Shown piece by piece: positions 54,981-64,000 of a DNA stretch of 64,000 nucleotides (positions are counted from its first letter, which is position 1; each line of letters starts with the position of its first letter). The position numbers were made by a program, and so were the translations under genes. A model generated the notes under the pieces. It made no database searches and had not been told where the DNA came from. It saw nothing but the letters and a program-made list of their open reading frames with translations. This DNA is from Pegoplata infirma (lineage: Eukaryota > Arthropoda > Insecta > Diptera > Anthomyiidae): positions 91,780,736 to 91,844,735 of the forward strand of contig OY992537.1 in the NCBI GenBank assembly GCA_963921195.1, written 5' to 3'.

Positions 54981-55691
54981 TGGAGTTCACACTACCGACT
55001 TTAAACATCTCATGAGTGTTTAAGCGCTAAACAATCAAAATTTGACTTGTTCCCCCATACATTTGGTTGTTTAGCTATACAATCAAATTCGACTTGTTTC
55101 CCTGTTGAACATTTCGCTAAACATTTCAAAGGCAGGGTTCGGTATATTTTCTTTTAATTTTTCTTTATTCTATGCCAAAAAAAAAGATTTCATAGCAACC
55201 AGCTTCTGTATCTGTCTGCCATTTTCTTAGCAAAACATTGGAAAATTGAGAAATAATAAATATTTAAAAAACTAATAAAAACTACTGAAAAATCAAAAAA
55301 AAGTGTGTGTTTTATTTATAATTATATTGGAAAAGCTGCACTTAAAGTGAATTTTGCCTTCCATCGAAGTATAAATATGCAAACAGCTTCGGACAGGTCC
55401 GGTACAAAAAACAGAAAAATCTTCCTATTTACTTGGGGGGAGTCACTAAAAAGGTGTTCCGTGTAGTGCTGTTATGTTAACGTTATCAAAAAATTATATA
55501 TCTTGTCTTCCGCCAAAGTTTAAAAGGTTTTTAGAAATATTTTTGCAATTTTTTTCAGAATTAGGTTATGTGCGTTTGTTTACAAACGTTAAACACTCAG
55601 CGTTAAACGAGCAAAATGTAGTGTGAACGATTTTGTTTACTTTTTTAAACAAGTGGCTTAAACGAGTACAAATTCTCTAGTGTGAACTCCG
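54981..55691. mobile_element. TIR element with GGAGTTCACACTA ends (711 bp)
   Basis: Ends 'TGGAGTTCACACTA' and 'TAGTGTGAACTCCG', each next to TA (54979-54980, 55692-55693), suggest a TA target duplication. The subterminal zones carry repeated TTTAAACATCTC / GAGTGTTTAAGCG and AAACAATCAAA words that could be transposase-binding sites. No ORF resembling a Tc1/mariner transposase. Confidence 0.75.
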
Positions 55692-56289
55692 TATAAAAGA
55701 ATAAAAATTAAAACAAAAATAAACTTTCATTTGGTTTTTAAATTGATGAAAAATTACTTTAGGTTTTGTATCTGAAATGCTTGTAAATTGCTTTTTTTTT
55801 GCATATAAAGCACTTTAAAATTGCTTTACATACCGTTTCAAAAGTGATACATTTTTGGTTTTTGCAATGCTTTAAAAGCGTTATAACGAAGCGTTCTAAA
55901 ATCATTATTATAAATGTCTTTAAAAACGCTTCAAATAAACCGTCTAACGGTGTTATCATTAGGACAGTCTGAAAGCGCTCTGAGGTTGGTTTTCAGTATG
56001 GTCTGAGAGCATTCGTACTACCATACAAAGAGCTTTTAAAGCGTTTTAACGGTTGTATTTTTCTTTACTTCGGTAGCTTTTCGACCTGCTGAAATAATGA
56101 ACCTAAAAACTTAATTTTTAAAAGGAAGTACCTCCTTCGAAACAAAAGATTCTGAAAAAATTCTTTAGGAATTTCTGATTCATAAAATTGTGCTTCGGTG
56201 CTTAATTTTTGATTTCGTAAAAAAATGGTCTTACAGACTTGTAATTTTAAATTCTGTAAATTTACTTTTACAAAAAATCTTGCTAGTTG

Positions 56290-56362
56290 GAAATCTATGG
56301 TAGTGTCTGCTGGCTCAGCGGAGTATCTCTGTAATTTAACAGAGTGATTATTTTGAGTGTAG
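56290..56362 (+). mobile_element. Right-end fragment of the CACTCAAAAT TIR family
   Basis: 'CTGCTGGCTCAGCGGAGTAT' to TTATTTTGAGTGTA is the same as the right end of the fuller element at 56728-57415 (57340-57415), in the same orientation. Left part absent. Confidence 0.75.
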
Positions 56363-56365
56363 GAT

Positions 56366-56690
56366 TCTAAGAATTTTTTCTATAGAAAAAGTCTCAGCCT
56401 TTCCTATTAAAAAGTCTTAGATTCTCACCCATTTATGCAATAGAAAAATCTTAGATTCTGAGACATTTTTAAAGAGAAAAATCTCAATTTCCGATACTTT
56501 TTTATATAGAAAAAATTACACTGATTCTGTGCTTTTTTTTAAATTCTAATACGTCATTTGAAAGAAAAATTGTCATATTTTATTATTTTTCCTATACAAA
56601 AAGTTTATGTTTTAATAAAAAAAAATTCTAAGATTCAAAAACATTTTTCCTATAGAAATATCAAAGACTCTGAATTATAAAGATATCTGA
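56366..56690. repeat. Degenerate relatives of the 35-bp satellite
   Basis: Recurring 'TTCTATAGAAAAA', CTTAGATTCTGAGAC and 'TTTCCTATAGAAA' words with irregular spacing. Same half-unit vocabulary as 43110-46105 but highly diverged, and mostly the opposite polarity. Confidence 0.65.
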
Positions 56691-56727
56691 AGTCAATCAA
56701 CTTCTGTTAAACCCTCTCTGGATAACT

Positions 56728-57415
56728 ACACTCAAAATAATTACTCTGTTAAAAACTCTGTAAAATGACTGTAATCTCAATTCGACAGATATTTGACAAA
56801 GCTATCTGTCGAAATACAGATTTTAAGAAAAAACTTTGTATTTTCTTGTAACCGAATAACAAAATTTTATCTGTAATTTTACTTTTTACTTTGTAATCTC
56901 TATTTTACAGATAATAAATAGAGTTTTTTTGTTAAAATACAGATTTTATAAAAATACTTGTGTTTTTTTCTCGTAACCAAAATACAAAATTTCAACTATA
57001 ATTTTACTTATTGCTCTGTAATAATAAAACCTGGCACATTTTACGAGGATGTCGTGTAAAATTGCAGGTACTCGTAAAAAAACTTTCACAAAAATAAAAA
57101 AAATAAAAATTTACAATTTGGAAGCATTAAAGCGGGTAAATTTACTCGATGGCATTTTCCAATTGTCAACACTACTTGCACATTAAGGAAAGATAAATTG
57201 ATCAGAAATCAAATAGTAAAAAAAATAGTCAAATTCTGGCCGCTTTTATCAAAATTTTACAGATAATTCTGAAAATTTACTGTTTTTATCGAAATCATTT
57301 TACAGAGTTTTCTTCGTAAAATAACAAAAAATCTTGCTGGTTGGAAATCTATGGTATTTTCTGCTGGCTCAGCAGAGTATCTCTGTATTTTAACAGAGTG
57401 ATTATTTTGAGTGTA
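56728..57415. mobile_element. TA-flanked TIR element (688 bp, tips CACTCAAAATAA)
   Basis: 'CACTCAAAATAATTACTCTG' at the left is mirrored by CAGAGTGATTATTTTGAGTG at the right, TA outside both. Interior has mirrored TTTTACAGA / TCTGTAAAA words. Tip resembles, but is not identical to, the CACTCAAA element at 62372. No coding sequence. Confidence 0.8.
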
Positions 57416-57666
57416 TGACATTACAGAGGACGAATGAATAAATAATAATGAAAAAAAAATGTTTCAATTTGTCGTTTTTTCCGGATTTGTTGTTTTTTTT
57501 TTTTGCATTTAGCGGTAAAAACTTTTTTTTTCAAAATTTATTGAGCGCTAACTATAAAAAGTTAGCTTTGTTTGTAACATTATCGTATTTTCCTCGTCTA
57601 ACAGTTTCCGTACCTTCTGTAAAAAAGTTCAAAATGTTTACACACAAAAAAAAATTTTTTCCATCA

Positions 57667-57878
57667 ACGATTTTCATAGTATTTATGAACAAATTCATAG
57701 AATTTATTAACTTTTTCATAATATTTATAAACTTTTTCATAGTATATATGAATAAATCATAATATGTGAAATATAAGATTTTTTAACATTTTTCATAAAT
57801 ACTATGAAAATGTTTTTAAATGTTATGAAAAAGTTAATAAATTGTATGAATTTGTTCATAAATACTATGAAAATCGTT
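57667..57878. repeat. Short palindrome P8 (~210 bp)
   Basis: 'ACGATTTTCATAGTATTTAT' pairs with 'ATAAATACTATGAAAATCGT', arms of about 90 bp. Built from repeated TTCATAATATTTATAAAC words, so it is also a short tandem array in each arm. The 104-codon frame across it is a low-complexity artefact. Confidence 0.75.
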
Positions 57879-57951
57879 CATGAGCAAGCAGTGAGGAGCT
57901 TGGAAATATTTTGAGATTCTTGGACATTTTTCTTAGAAAAAACAGCAACAT

Positions 57952-58953
57952 CCCAGGCAGAAACTGCCAACCGTTCCAAAGAAAAAGTCTCGGCAAAGCA
58001 CTTTATTTTTTGTGTAGAAGGTAGTATGAATTCGAAAAAGTGCTTTCCAAGCGCTTTGCCAATGTTTTTTTATTTAAATCCGTTCAAAGTATACATTTTT
58101 TATTAAAATTTATTAATTTTCATAACAATTGGAATATTTTTTATTTCCCTGCAGGATAAGTGACCGGTCCTTGATAGTTCTCATGATATGTCACTTATAG
58201 ACCTACATATTACAAACTTGACACCTTTTATGTAAAAACACCTGTTTCTTTCGTGAGGAAGTGTCTTATACTCCCGATACATCACCCTTAAGCTACGGAT
58301 ATATACACGTTTCGGTTCAATACACCACTTTTTTTCGGGACTTTTCCAAATTTTTTCCTAAAAGCATTTTAACTAAATTTTTTATTCCAAAACGGAAAGA
58401 AAACTGCAAACAAATTTTTTCCGGGACTTAGAAAATTGTTCAAAATTTTTTCATCCTAATAAATGAGTCAATAAATTTTTTATCCTAATTTAATAAATTT
58501 CTTTATTCAAATAAACACCAAAAAAAGTTGTGTCTTAGGGTCGAACCAGAATCAAATGCGTAGCGCAAGACGTAAAAAAAACAAAAACAAACACATCAAA
58601 TTTAAAATTTTTACGTCCGTTTGATTTAGGTAACTCACATTTAAATATTAGAAACGAAAAATTATTGGGCTTTACGCCTTACGCGACGTAATTTGATTCA
58701 GGTTGGACGCTTATGGACTTATGTATACAATTTAGATACGTCCCATTTTTTTGTTCTAAAAGTGCTATAAAAGTACCATATTTTCTGTTTGTAAAGAGCT
58801 TTCCAAGCGCTTTAAAATAGCAACGGCATACCGTTTACCGTGGTTATCATTTTGGACGCTGGGAGAGTACTAAACTGTGATGCTTTCCCAGCACACAAGC
58901 GACCATAAAAGGTATTTTGCCAGCACTCTCCCGTTCGTATTTTTCTGCCTGGG
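57952..58953. mobile_element. CCCAGGCA-tipped element (1.0 kb)
   Basis: Tips 'CCCAGGCAGAAA' and 'TTTTCTGCCTGGG' with AT outside both. Subterminal CTTTCCAAGCGCTTTG (58032) is mirrored in function by CTTTCCAAGCGCTTTA (58799). No transposase. The same tips occur at 9060-9322 and singly at 11133. A 2-bp AT target would be compatible with the ISL2EU or similar groups; uncertain. Confidence 0.75.
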
Positions 58954-58974
58954 ATTATTTCATATAATTTTTTT

Positions 58975-59510
58975 CTTTATTTTTACCCATAATCTTCTCC
59001 GATTTTTTCAAACATTATCAGATTTTCCCTATAGAAAACTCTCAGATTTCTTCTATAGAAACTATCTCATATGTTTCCTTTAGAAAAAAAATTGTAAAAT
59101 TTCCTTTAAAAGTTTGTTCCTATAGAAAAATTTTAAGAAAAATTCGCAAATTATTTTTATAGAATAAGTCTCAATTTTGTTCGATAGAAAATACTTAAAT
59201 TTTTCGTCTTGGAAAATTTCCAAATTTTTCGTCTAGAAAAATTCTCGTATTTTTTTCCTAAAGAAAAATTTGAATACTCCGAGACTTTTTCATATAGAAA
59301 AATTCTAACATTCCGAGTCATTATTCCTTTAGACAAACTTTAATATAAGGATTTCTATTAAAAATTTTCAGATTTTTCCCAATGAAAAATTGTAAGGTTT
59401 TTCCTATAGAAAAATTCTCAATTGTTTCCAAAAAAAACTTCTCAAGTTTTGATAAAGAAAAATACTAACATTCCAAAACCTTTTTCCTTTAGAAAAATTT
59501 CTTTTCTTTT
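58975..59510. repeat. Degenerate TCTATAGAAAA repeat region
   Basis: Irregular recurrences of 'CCTATAGAAAAATT', CTCAGATTT, and AACATTCCGAG words. Related by motif to the 35-bp satellite, in the opposite polarity. The region ends in a CT-rich run (59505-59560). Confidence 0.6.
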
Positions 59511-59566
59511 CCCCTCTCCTTTCCTCTTCTTTCTTTCCTTTCAATTTTTTCTTTTTTCTTTTTTTT

Positions 59567-60405
59567 TATACCCTTCACTCTAGTGATAGAGGGTATATAT
59601 AAGTTTGTCATTCCGTTTGTAACACCTCGAAATATTGGTCTAGGACCCCATAAAGTATATAAATTCATGATCCTCGATCGATTTTAAGTCGATCTAGCGA
59701 TGTCCGTCCGTCTGACTGTCTGTCTATTGAAAACACGCTAGCTTTTGAAAGACTTTACGGAGGCTCCTAAAGTTTGGCATATATGTTGGGCATTTACCTG
59801 GTCAGGTTGGTATTGCAATCCAGCGAAATCGATCCAGTGGTTCAAAAATTATGAGTAAAAGACTGAATTTCGGCAAAGTTTTTTCTCGAATTTACGAAAT
59901 AAATAACACGCTAACTTTCGAACGACAATTCTGAGGGTGCTGAAGCTTGGCATATATATTTATCACGTTCCCCTGGTCTGGTTCGTATTAAATTTCAGCC
60001 GGATTGGTTCAGTGGTTCAAAAGTTATTAGCAAAATCCGTGAATTTCAGATTTGTTTCACCTTAAATTCACCTGTTGAAAACCCTTTAAACATGTTTTAA
60101 AAACATTGGTAAGTCACAAAAATATTTTACAACGAATTTTTGTCACTCAAAAATATTTTTACACTAAAAAAAATGCACTCGAAAAAAATGTTACCCCCAA
60201 ACAAATTTAAGCTCAAAAAAAATTTTAGTAAATTATTATTTTTTTTTTTCAAAAATTATTAAAAAAAAAGTTTTTCTACACAAAATAAAATATTTCGAAT
60301 CAAAAATTTTATTTTTTTCACGTTAGAAAATTTACTATTACTTTGAAAGGGCATTGTGGAGGGTATTCATAGATTCAGCCAAGTCGAATTTAACTTTTCT
60401 ACTTG
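59567..60405 (+). mobile_element. DINE-like family 1 element, full-length copy
   Basis: 'TATACCCTTCACTCTAGTG' at the start, short GTCCGTCCGTCTGACTG tract at 59701-59727, two CTTTCGAACGACAATTC-type modules, an A/T-rich variable zone at 60110-60330, and the end GGGCATTGTGGAGGG with 'TTTAACTTTTCTACTTG'. The two ends' GGAGGGTAT / ATACCCT words can pair. Confidence 0.85.
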
Positions 60406-60422
60406 TTTTTCTTTCGACTTTT

Positions 60423-60453
60423 GGGGGGGGGGGGGGGGGTGGATCCGCGCCTG
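60423..60453 (-). mobile_element. Solitary hAT-like terminus with a G17 tract
   Basis: A run of 17 G followed by TGGATCCGCGCCTG; read on the minus strand this is 'CAGGCGCGGATCCACCCC', a typical hAT end (CAGGCGCGGATCCA then C-rich). No matching left end was found upstream of the neighbouring DINE-like element, so this is an orphan end. Confidence 0.5.
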
Positions 60454-61403
60454 TTCTAGGCTAACAGTGTGCTAAGGTCAAAACGCATTCTAGCAGGCAG
60501 CACCTTGTTTGCTTTGTAAAAGAAACTTCAAAATTTTACTTATGAATAGGACCGTTAGAAACCACGAAAAGGTTAAACGGTCCTAATATTGGTAACTAAA
60601 TTTTATATTGCCACAATAGATTTGTTTATATGTACCCACACCACCAGACCTCTTTGTAAAAGACCAATCAAAATAACCAAACACTTATTACCCAATTCAT
60701 TTCCATTGTTCTTGCACTAATACTAAAAAATTAGTAAACTGACAGACAAAATTAAGTTGTGCTAGTTGATGTTTAATTATCTCTGCAATTTTTATGACCT
60801 TTTTCGACCACAATATGTTTCTTATGTCTAAACTATGTAGTAGTACTAAGTTGTAAAAAGGGTTTTTTATGACTTTTCTACTTCTAACAAATATTAGGTA
60901 TTATAGTCATATACTCGATATGCGGTCGAATATTGTCGCCTGCTGTCTACCCACAATTAGTTAAATATTGTATATTGAAAGAAAAAGACAATGGAAAAGA
61001 TGGTTTTTATCTTATTTGTTTTGTAATAATAAAAAAAAGTGGATTTAAGTGTCATAAAATCTAATTATTTTTATTTTTTTGTTTTAGTTACACACTTTAT
61101 GATTTTTATTCACCCATCAGTGTTTTATTTTAGTTGGAGTGCTTAGTGTCTAAGAACTAATTGATTCACACTTTCTTTTTAAGTATTTTTTTCTTGGGTT
61201 TTACGTTTTTAAAATTTTTAAGACTGTATAACAGTATGTTGGTTGTTTTATGATCGATTTATGTTGGCGATATGATTTTATGTTTTTTTTTTTAGTTTTT
61301 AAAATTTGGTTTTACTAAAATTTAAAATAAACAAAAACACCTTTTATCTCTGAAGTATTTTAATAATTTTATGGCGTGTTAGTAAAATTTAAACATTGAG
61401 TCA
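60454..61403. other. Plain stretch without recognised features
   Basis: About 950 bp with no copy elsewhere in the window, no palindrome and no protein-like ORF. It could be unique host DNA. Confidence 0.4.
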
Positions 61404-61405
61404 TA

Positions 61406-61988
61406 CACAGAAAAATATAAAAAAAAAATGGTTAAATTTTTAATACTATTGAGTAAAAAAATACTTTGAGTAAATTTTTAATTGACACAATTAAAACTTT
61501 GCTTAGAATTTTTCGGCTTTGTAAGTAACTGTTTAATTGTGTCAAGTAAAAATTTACTCAAAATTTAGCAATTTATATTTTTAAAAAGTTTCACATTTAA
61601 AAAAAAATGTTTTTTTGAAACATAAGACCTCGAGCTCGGTTATTTTATTTATATTACAAATTAAAGATCGAATAAATACAACATTAAATTTAAATACAAC
61701 ATTAAAGTTTTTTTGAAACTTTACAAAATATATTTATATCTTAAGAACATAGGAAAATTTCATAATTATGATTTCAAACATTCATATACAAAAACTATAA
61801 ACTAAATAAGAATTTAAAACACCAAGAGAATAAAAAAATATTAAATTTGTATTAAATTATTTACTTCAACTTGATTTTTAATTGATAATTAAATTTTTAA
61901 TTGTGTCAATTAAAATGTTACTCAAATTTTGTTTAAAAATTTAAACAAGTGATTACTCAAACTGTTTTTCTCAATTTTATTTTCTGTG
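61406..61988. mobile_element. M1 MITE, full copy carrying an 85-bp insert
   Basis: CACAGAAAAATATAAAAAAA to TTTTATTTTCTGTG, TA outside both (61404-61405, 61989-61990). At 61622-61706 an 85-bp sequence is flanked by exact copies of 'GTTTTTTTGAAAC' (61609-61621, 61707-61719); M1 copies elsewhere have this only once. The insert resembles the core of the dispersed repeat at 46703 and 53483. Confidence 0.88.
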
Positions 61989-61990
61989 TA

Positions 61991-62340
61991 GATGACCTCT
62001 GACTCAAGTTGTTGGGAGACGTGGGAATCCTTCCACTTGCAATAAATGTTGACAAGATGAGTTATTATGTTATTTGCACTTACAATGAGTTAATACAATT
62101 TTGTGATTATTTAAATTGTTTTATCAACGCCCACAAAAAGGGGTTTGACGTTTTTTTTTTATTTCTCTTGGTCGAACTGCAGGACTTCGAACTTCTTCTG
62201 TTATAAAAATGTTTCATTTGTTTAACAAAAGTACAAAAAATCTAAACATGTGGGTTTTCAAAGGTTTTTATACTCAAAAAAAATCTTGTCCAATTTCTAG
62301 AAAAAGTCTTGTAATCCCATTTTACTAATATTCCTTGCAT
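61991..62340. other. Short gap
   Basis: No protein-like product despite a 65-codon frame beginning at 62009. ATAAAAATGTTTCATTTGTTTAA near 62205 echoes 2171-2195. Confidence 0.4.
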
Positions 62341-63306
62341 TTTATACCCTCCAATTTAGTGATAGAGGGTACACTCAAAAAAAAAAAACTGTAATGTTAG
62401 CAAAAAAAAGCTAGTAAACCTACAAGAAAATTTGCTGATTTTGAACCCACAATTTTTTTGCTAAAGTTAGCAAAAATGTTTTGCCAATAATTAGTTAACA
62501 AAAAATTTTTTTTTTTTGACACATTTGAGGACCCCATTGGGTTCGGACCCGATAGGTCCAGACCCCGATGGGCCTAGACCTAGTTGGGTTCCTTAAAAAT
62601 CTTCATAGTTTTTGATCCAAAATTTGTGTCCGTTTCGCTCTACCTTGCTTAGTTTCTGAGATACGTGATTATAGGGGACCACTGGGGTCTTGAGAATTAA
62701 AAAACTCGATAACTTCAAAAATATTACTCGGAGAGCTTTTGACTATTTTGCGGTCTTGTTCTACGTATTGAGAGCTACAAAAGTGCTTTTGGACTTTTTG
62801 TTGTGTCGGCAATATTTACCGAGATATGAGCCTTTTAAAATTTTCGGGAATGCTAACTTTTTTGGATCCAAAGTTAGGGCCCATTAGGGTCCACACATGT
62901 GAAGAGGACCCGCGAAAGTATGGAGATTCTAAGAACCAAAAATGCCCTCCATTTTGCTCTATCTGGCTTAGTTTCCGAGATAGAGCCATTTTAAGTTTTC
63001 TGAAAATAAAAAAAATTTACCATTTATTTTTGCTAATGTTAGCAAAAAAACTTGTAAAAATGTTGTCAACTCAATTTCAAATCTTAGCAAAAGAAATTAG
63101 TTCAACGTTTGTTTAAAATTGCTAATGTGCTAAATGAAGTTTACAAGAATTTTTTGCTAACATGCTAATCTCAACTAAAAATTTGCTAAAAGTTAGCTAA
63201 CTAGCATTAGCAAAAAAAAATTAGTAAATCTACTAACGTATTTTTTTGAGTGTATATATACGTTTTTCATTTGGTTTGTAACACCTCGAAATATTGGTCT
63301 AGGACT
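62341..63306 (+). mobile_element. DINE-like family 1 element, 5' part, split by the CACTCAAA element
   Basis: 62341-62371 (TATACCCTCCAATTTAGTGA ... GAGGGTA) and 63253-63306 (TATATATACG ... TTGTAACACCTCGAAATATT and GGTCTAGGAC) are consecutive parts of family 1. The break falls at a TA. The sequence is broken a second time at 63306 by the MITE that runs off the window. Confidence 0.85.
62372..63252 (-). mobile_element. CACTCAAA TIR element, copy 2 (complete, 881 bp)
   Basis: 'CACTCAAAAAAAAAAAACTG' and 'ATTTTTTTGAGTG' ends inserted at a TA in a DINE-like element (TA at 62370-62371 and 63253-63254). The interior is the reverse of 13339-14593: GGACCCCATTGGGTTCGG, ATCTGGCTTAGTTTCCG, TTGCTAATGTTAGC-type repeats. 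It lacks the 396-bp insert of copy 1. The 96-codon frame at 62826-63116 is not recognisable as a transposase. Confidence 0.9.
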
Positions 63307-63307
63307 A

Positions 63308-64000
63308 GGGTTGCCAGACGTCCCGCATTTGGCGGGATTGTCCAGCTTTTTATAACCGATTCCCGCGTCCCGCGCGGGATTCCATATTCCCGCTTTTTTT
63401 GCAATTTTTTTTAACAACAACTATTTTTTACTTTAAAACCCAAAATTTTTAAAAGGCTTATTTGTAAGATTTTGTCTCATAAATGATGTGGATTTAGAAC
63501 CTTTTTAAGGAAAAAAAGGCCTAGTCAGACATGAGGTGAAATCTCGTTCGAACGAGATTTCGATCATATGGACTGCATCATTTTATACACAACCATATGA
63601 TCGAAATCTTGTTCCAAGGAGATTTCAGCTCAGGCGTGAATTGGGTATAACAAAAAAGTTTACAATCTTAGTGTTGGTTTAAAAAAAAATATTTTTCAAA
63701 AAATGTACCCCAAAAGTTGCACAATATAGAGTACATTCCGGAAAAAAAATTTATAAAATTTCGATGGAGTAATTCTGGTCCAGCGTTGTATCTTCAAAAT
63801 GGAAATGTGTATGTTTCTATTTCAAAATGCACTAGAGGTTGGTAGTCTCTATTTAAAACAATAAAACTCGACAACATGATGCTAAATTTTTCAGTTTTTT
63901 TCATAAAAATATTTTTGTCCCGCGAAAATTTGTAAAATCCCGCCATTTTTTGTAATTTTCGGGAGTTTGTCCCGCATTTTCAAAATAAAATTCTGGCAAC
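63308..64000. mobile_element. CCCGC-rich TIR element, reaches the window edge
   Basis: Left end 'GGGTTGCCAGACGTCCCGCA' and final bases 'TTCTGGCAAC' are inverted (GTTGCCAGA). Subterminal CCCGC/GCGGGA words are repeated near both ends (63325-63390 and 63918-63975). It interrupts a DINE-like element after GGTCTAGGAC. A nested hairpin lies at 63520-63647. Superfamily uncertain (hAT-like is possible). Confidence 0.75.
63520..63647. repeat. Hairpin repeat inside the terminal MITE
   Basis: 'GAAATCTCGTTCGAACGAGA' then TTTCGATCATATGG pairs with CCATATGATCGAAATC and TTGTTCCAAGGAGATTTCAG. It sits within the 63308-64000 element and is probably a small inserted foldback MITE; the outer words CAGACATGAG / CTCAGGCGTG also pair. 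Confidence 0.7.

Larger units (their letters stand above)
53970..56075. mobile_element. Palindromic element P7 (~2.1 kb) enclosing gene-like sequence
   Basis: Arms consist of AAAGCGTTTTTAAAGCA / TGCTTTAAAAGCGTT words in mirrored order (left 53990-54190, right 55780-56060); for example 'CATAACGCTTTATGAACG' at 54150 mirrors GCGTTATAACGAAGCG near 55876. Unlike the other palindromes the centre (54230-54920) has mixed codon-like sequence with splice-acceptor motifs. The right half is expanded by a separate TIR element at 54981-55691. Confidence 0.6.

Noticed and set aside
57448..57762. 104-codon hydrophobic ORF resembling a membrane protein
   Set aside because: It is Phe/Ile-rich because it spans T-rich low-complexity sequence and palindrome P8; no signal of selection.
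62826..63116. 96-codon ORF that also occurs inverted at 13450-13767
   Set aside because: Shared because both lie in copies of the CACTCAAA element. It has no transposase motif, and the similarity is nucleotide-level repeat identity; a degenerate coding origin cannot be excluded.
1..64000. LTR retrotransposons
   Set aside because: No pair of long direct repeats with TG...CA ends, primer-binding site or gag/pol/integrase motif was seen. The direct repeats at 46703 and 53483 do not begin TG or end CA and have no pol between them.

Overview
This is repeat-dominated, very AT-rich (roughly 70% or more by eye) eukaryotic DNA. It probably comes from a higher fly (Diptera, Cyclorrhapha; perhaps a calyptrate). 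The main clue is seven or more copies of two interspersed element families with GTCC/GTCT ('GTCY') tetranucleotide tracts and a conserved 'TACCCTCCACTCTAGTGATA' end, which resemble the dipteran mini-me/DINE-1 (Helentron-like) elements. The species cannot be named from the sequence. I find no intact host protein-coding gene, rRNA or genuine tRNA. The only convincing protein homology belongs to decayed non-LTR (LINE) retrotransposons.

Layout. 0-5.1 kb: minisatellite, small MITEs, a truncated LINE and one DINE-like element. 6.8-9.9 kb: two long palindromic elements. 10-16.3 kb: several MITEs, a tRNA-derived SINE, a 'CACTCAAA' element carrying another element, and DINE fragments. 17-26.8 kb: a run of palindromic elements, nested hAT elements and paired TTA-flanked MITEs. 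26.8-30 kb: a 5'-truncated LINE inside one copy of a MITE family (called M1 here) and itself broken by a second M1 copy. 30.6-39.5 kb: two inverted copies of a palindromic element ('CGG-fold', tips CACGGTGAGCC), one of them buried in a nest about five insertions deep. 40-43 kb: DINE-like elements and a MITE. 43.1-46.1 kb: a 35-bp satellite array. 48.9-51.7 kb: scrambled LINE fragments facing each other. 52.2-60.4 kb: DINE-like copies and more palindromes, one enclosing splice-site-flanked gene-like sequence. 60.4-64 kb: a relatively plain stretch, then M1, a DINE split by a 'CACTCAAA' element, and a MITE that runs off the window.

The genes do not form a pathway; the window is a layered record of transposition. 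Several insertions can be read precisely because target-site duplications (TSDs) survive or because a second copy in the window preserves the empty site. The clearest are hAT within hAT with two 8-bp duplications, the SINE with a 16-bp duplication, the LINE with an 11-bp duplication, and two MITEs sharing TTA. The least explained components are the many 0.6-2.1 kb near-perfect palindromes with internal repeated inverted modules. They carry no recognisable transposase and could fold into long hairpin RNAs if transcribed.
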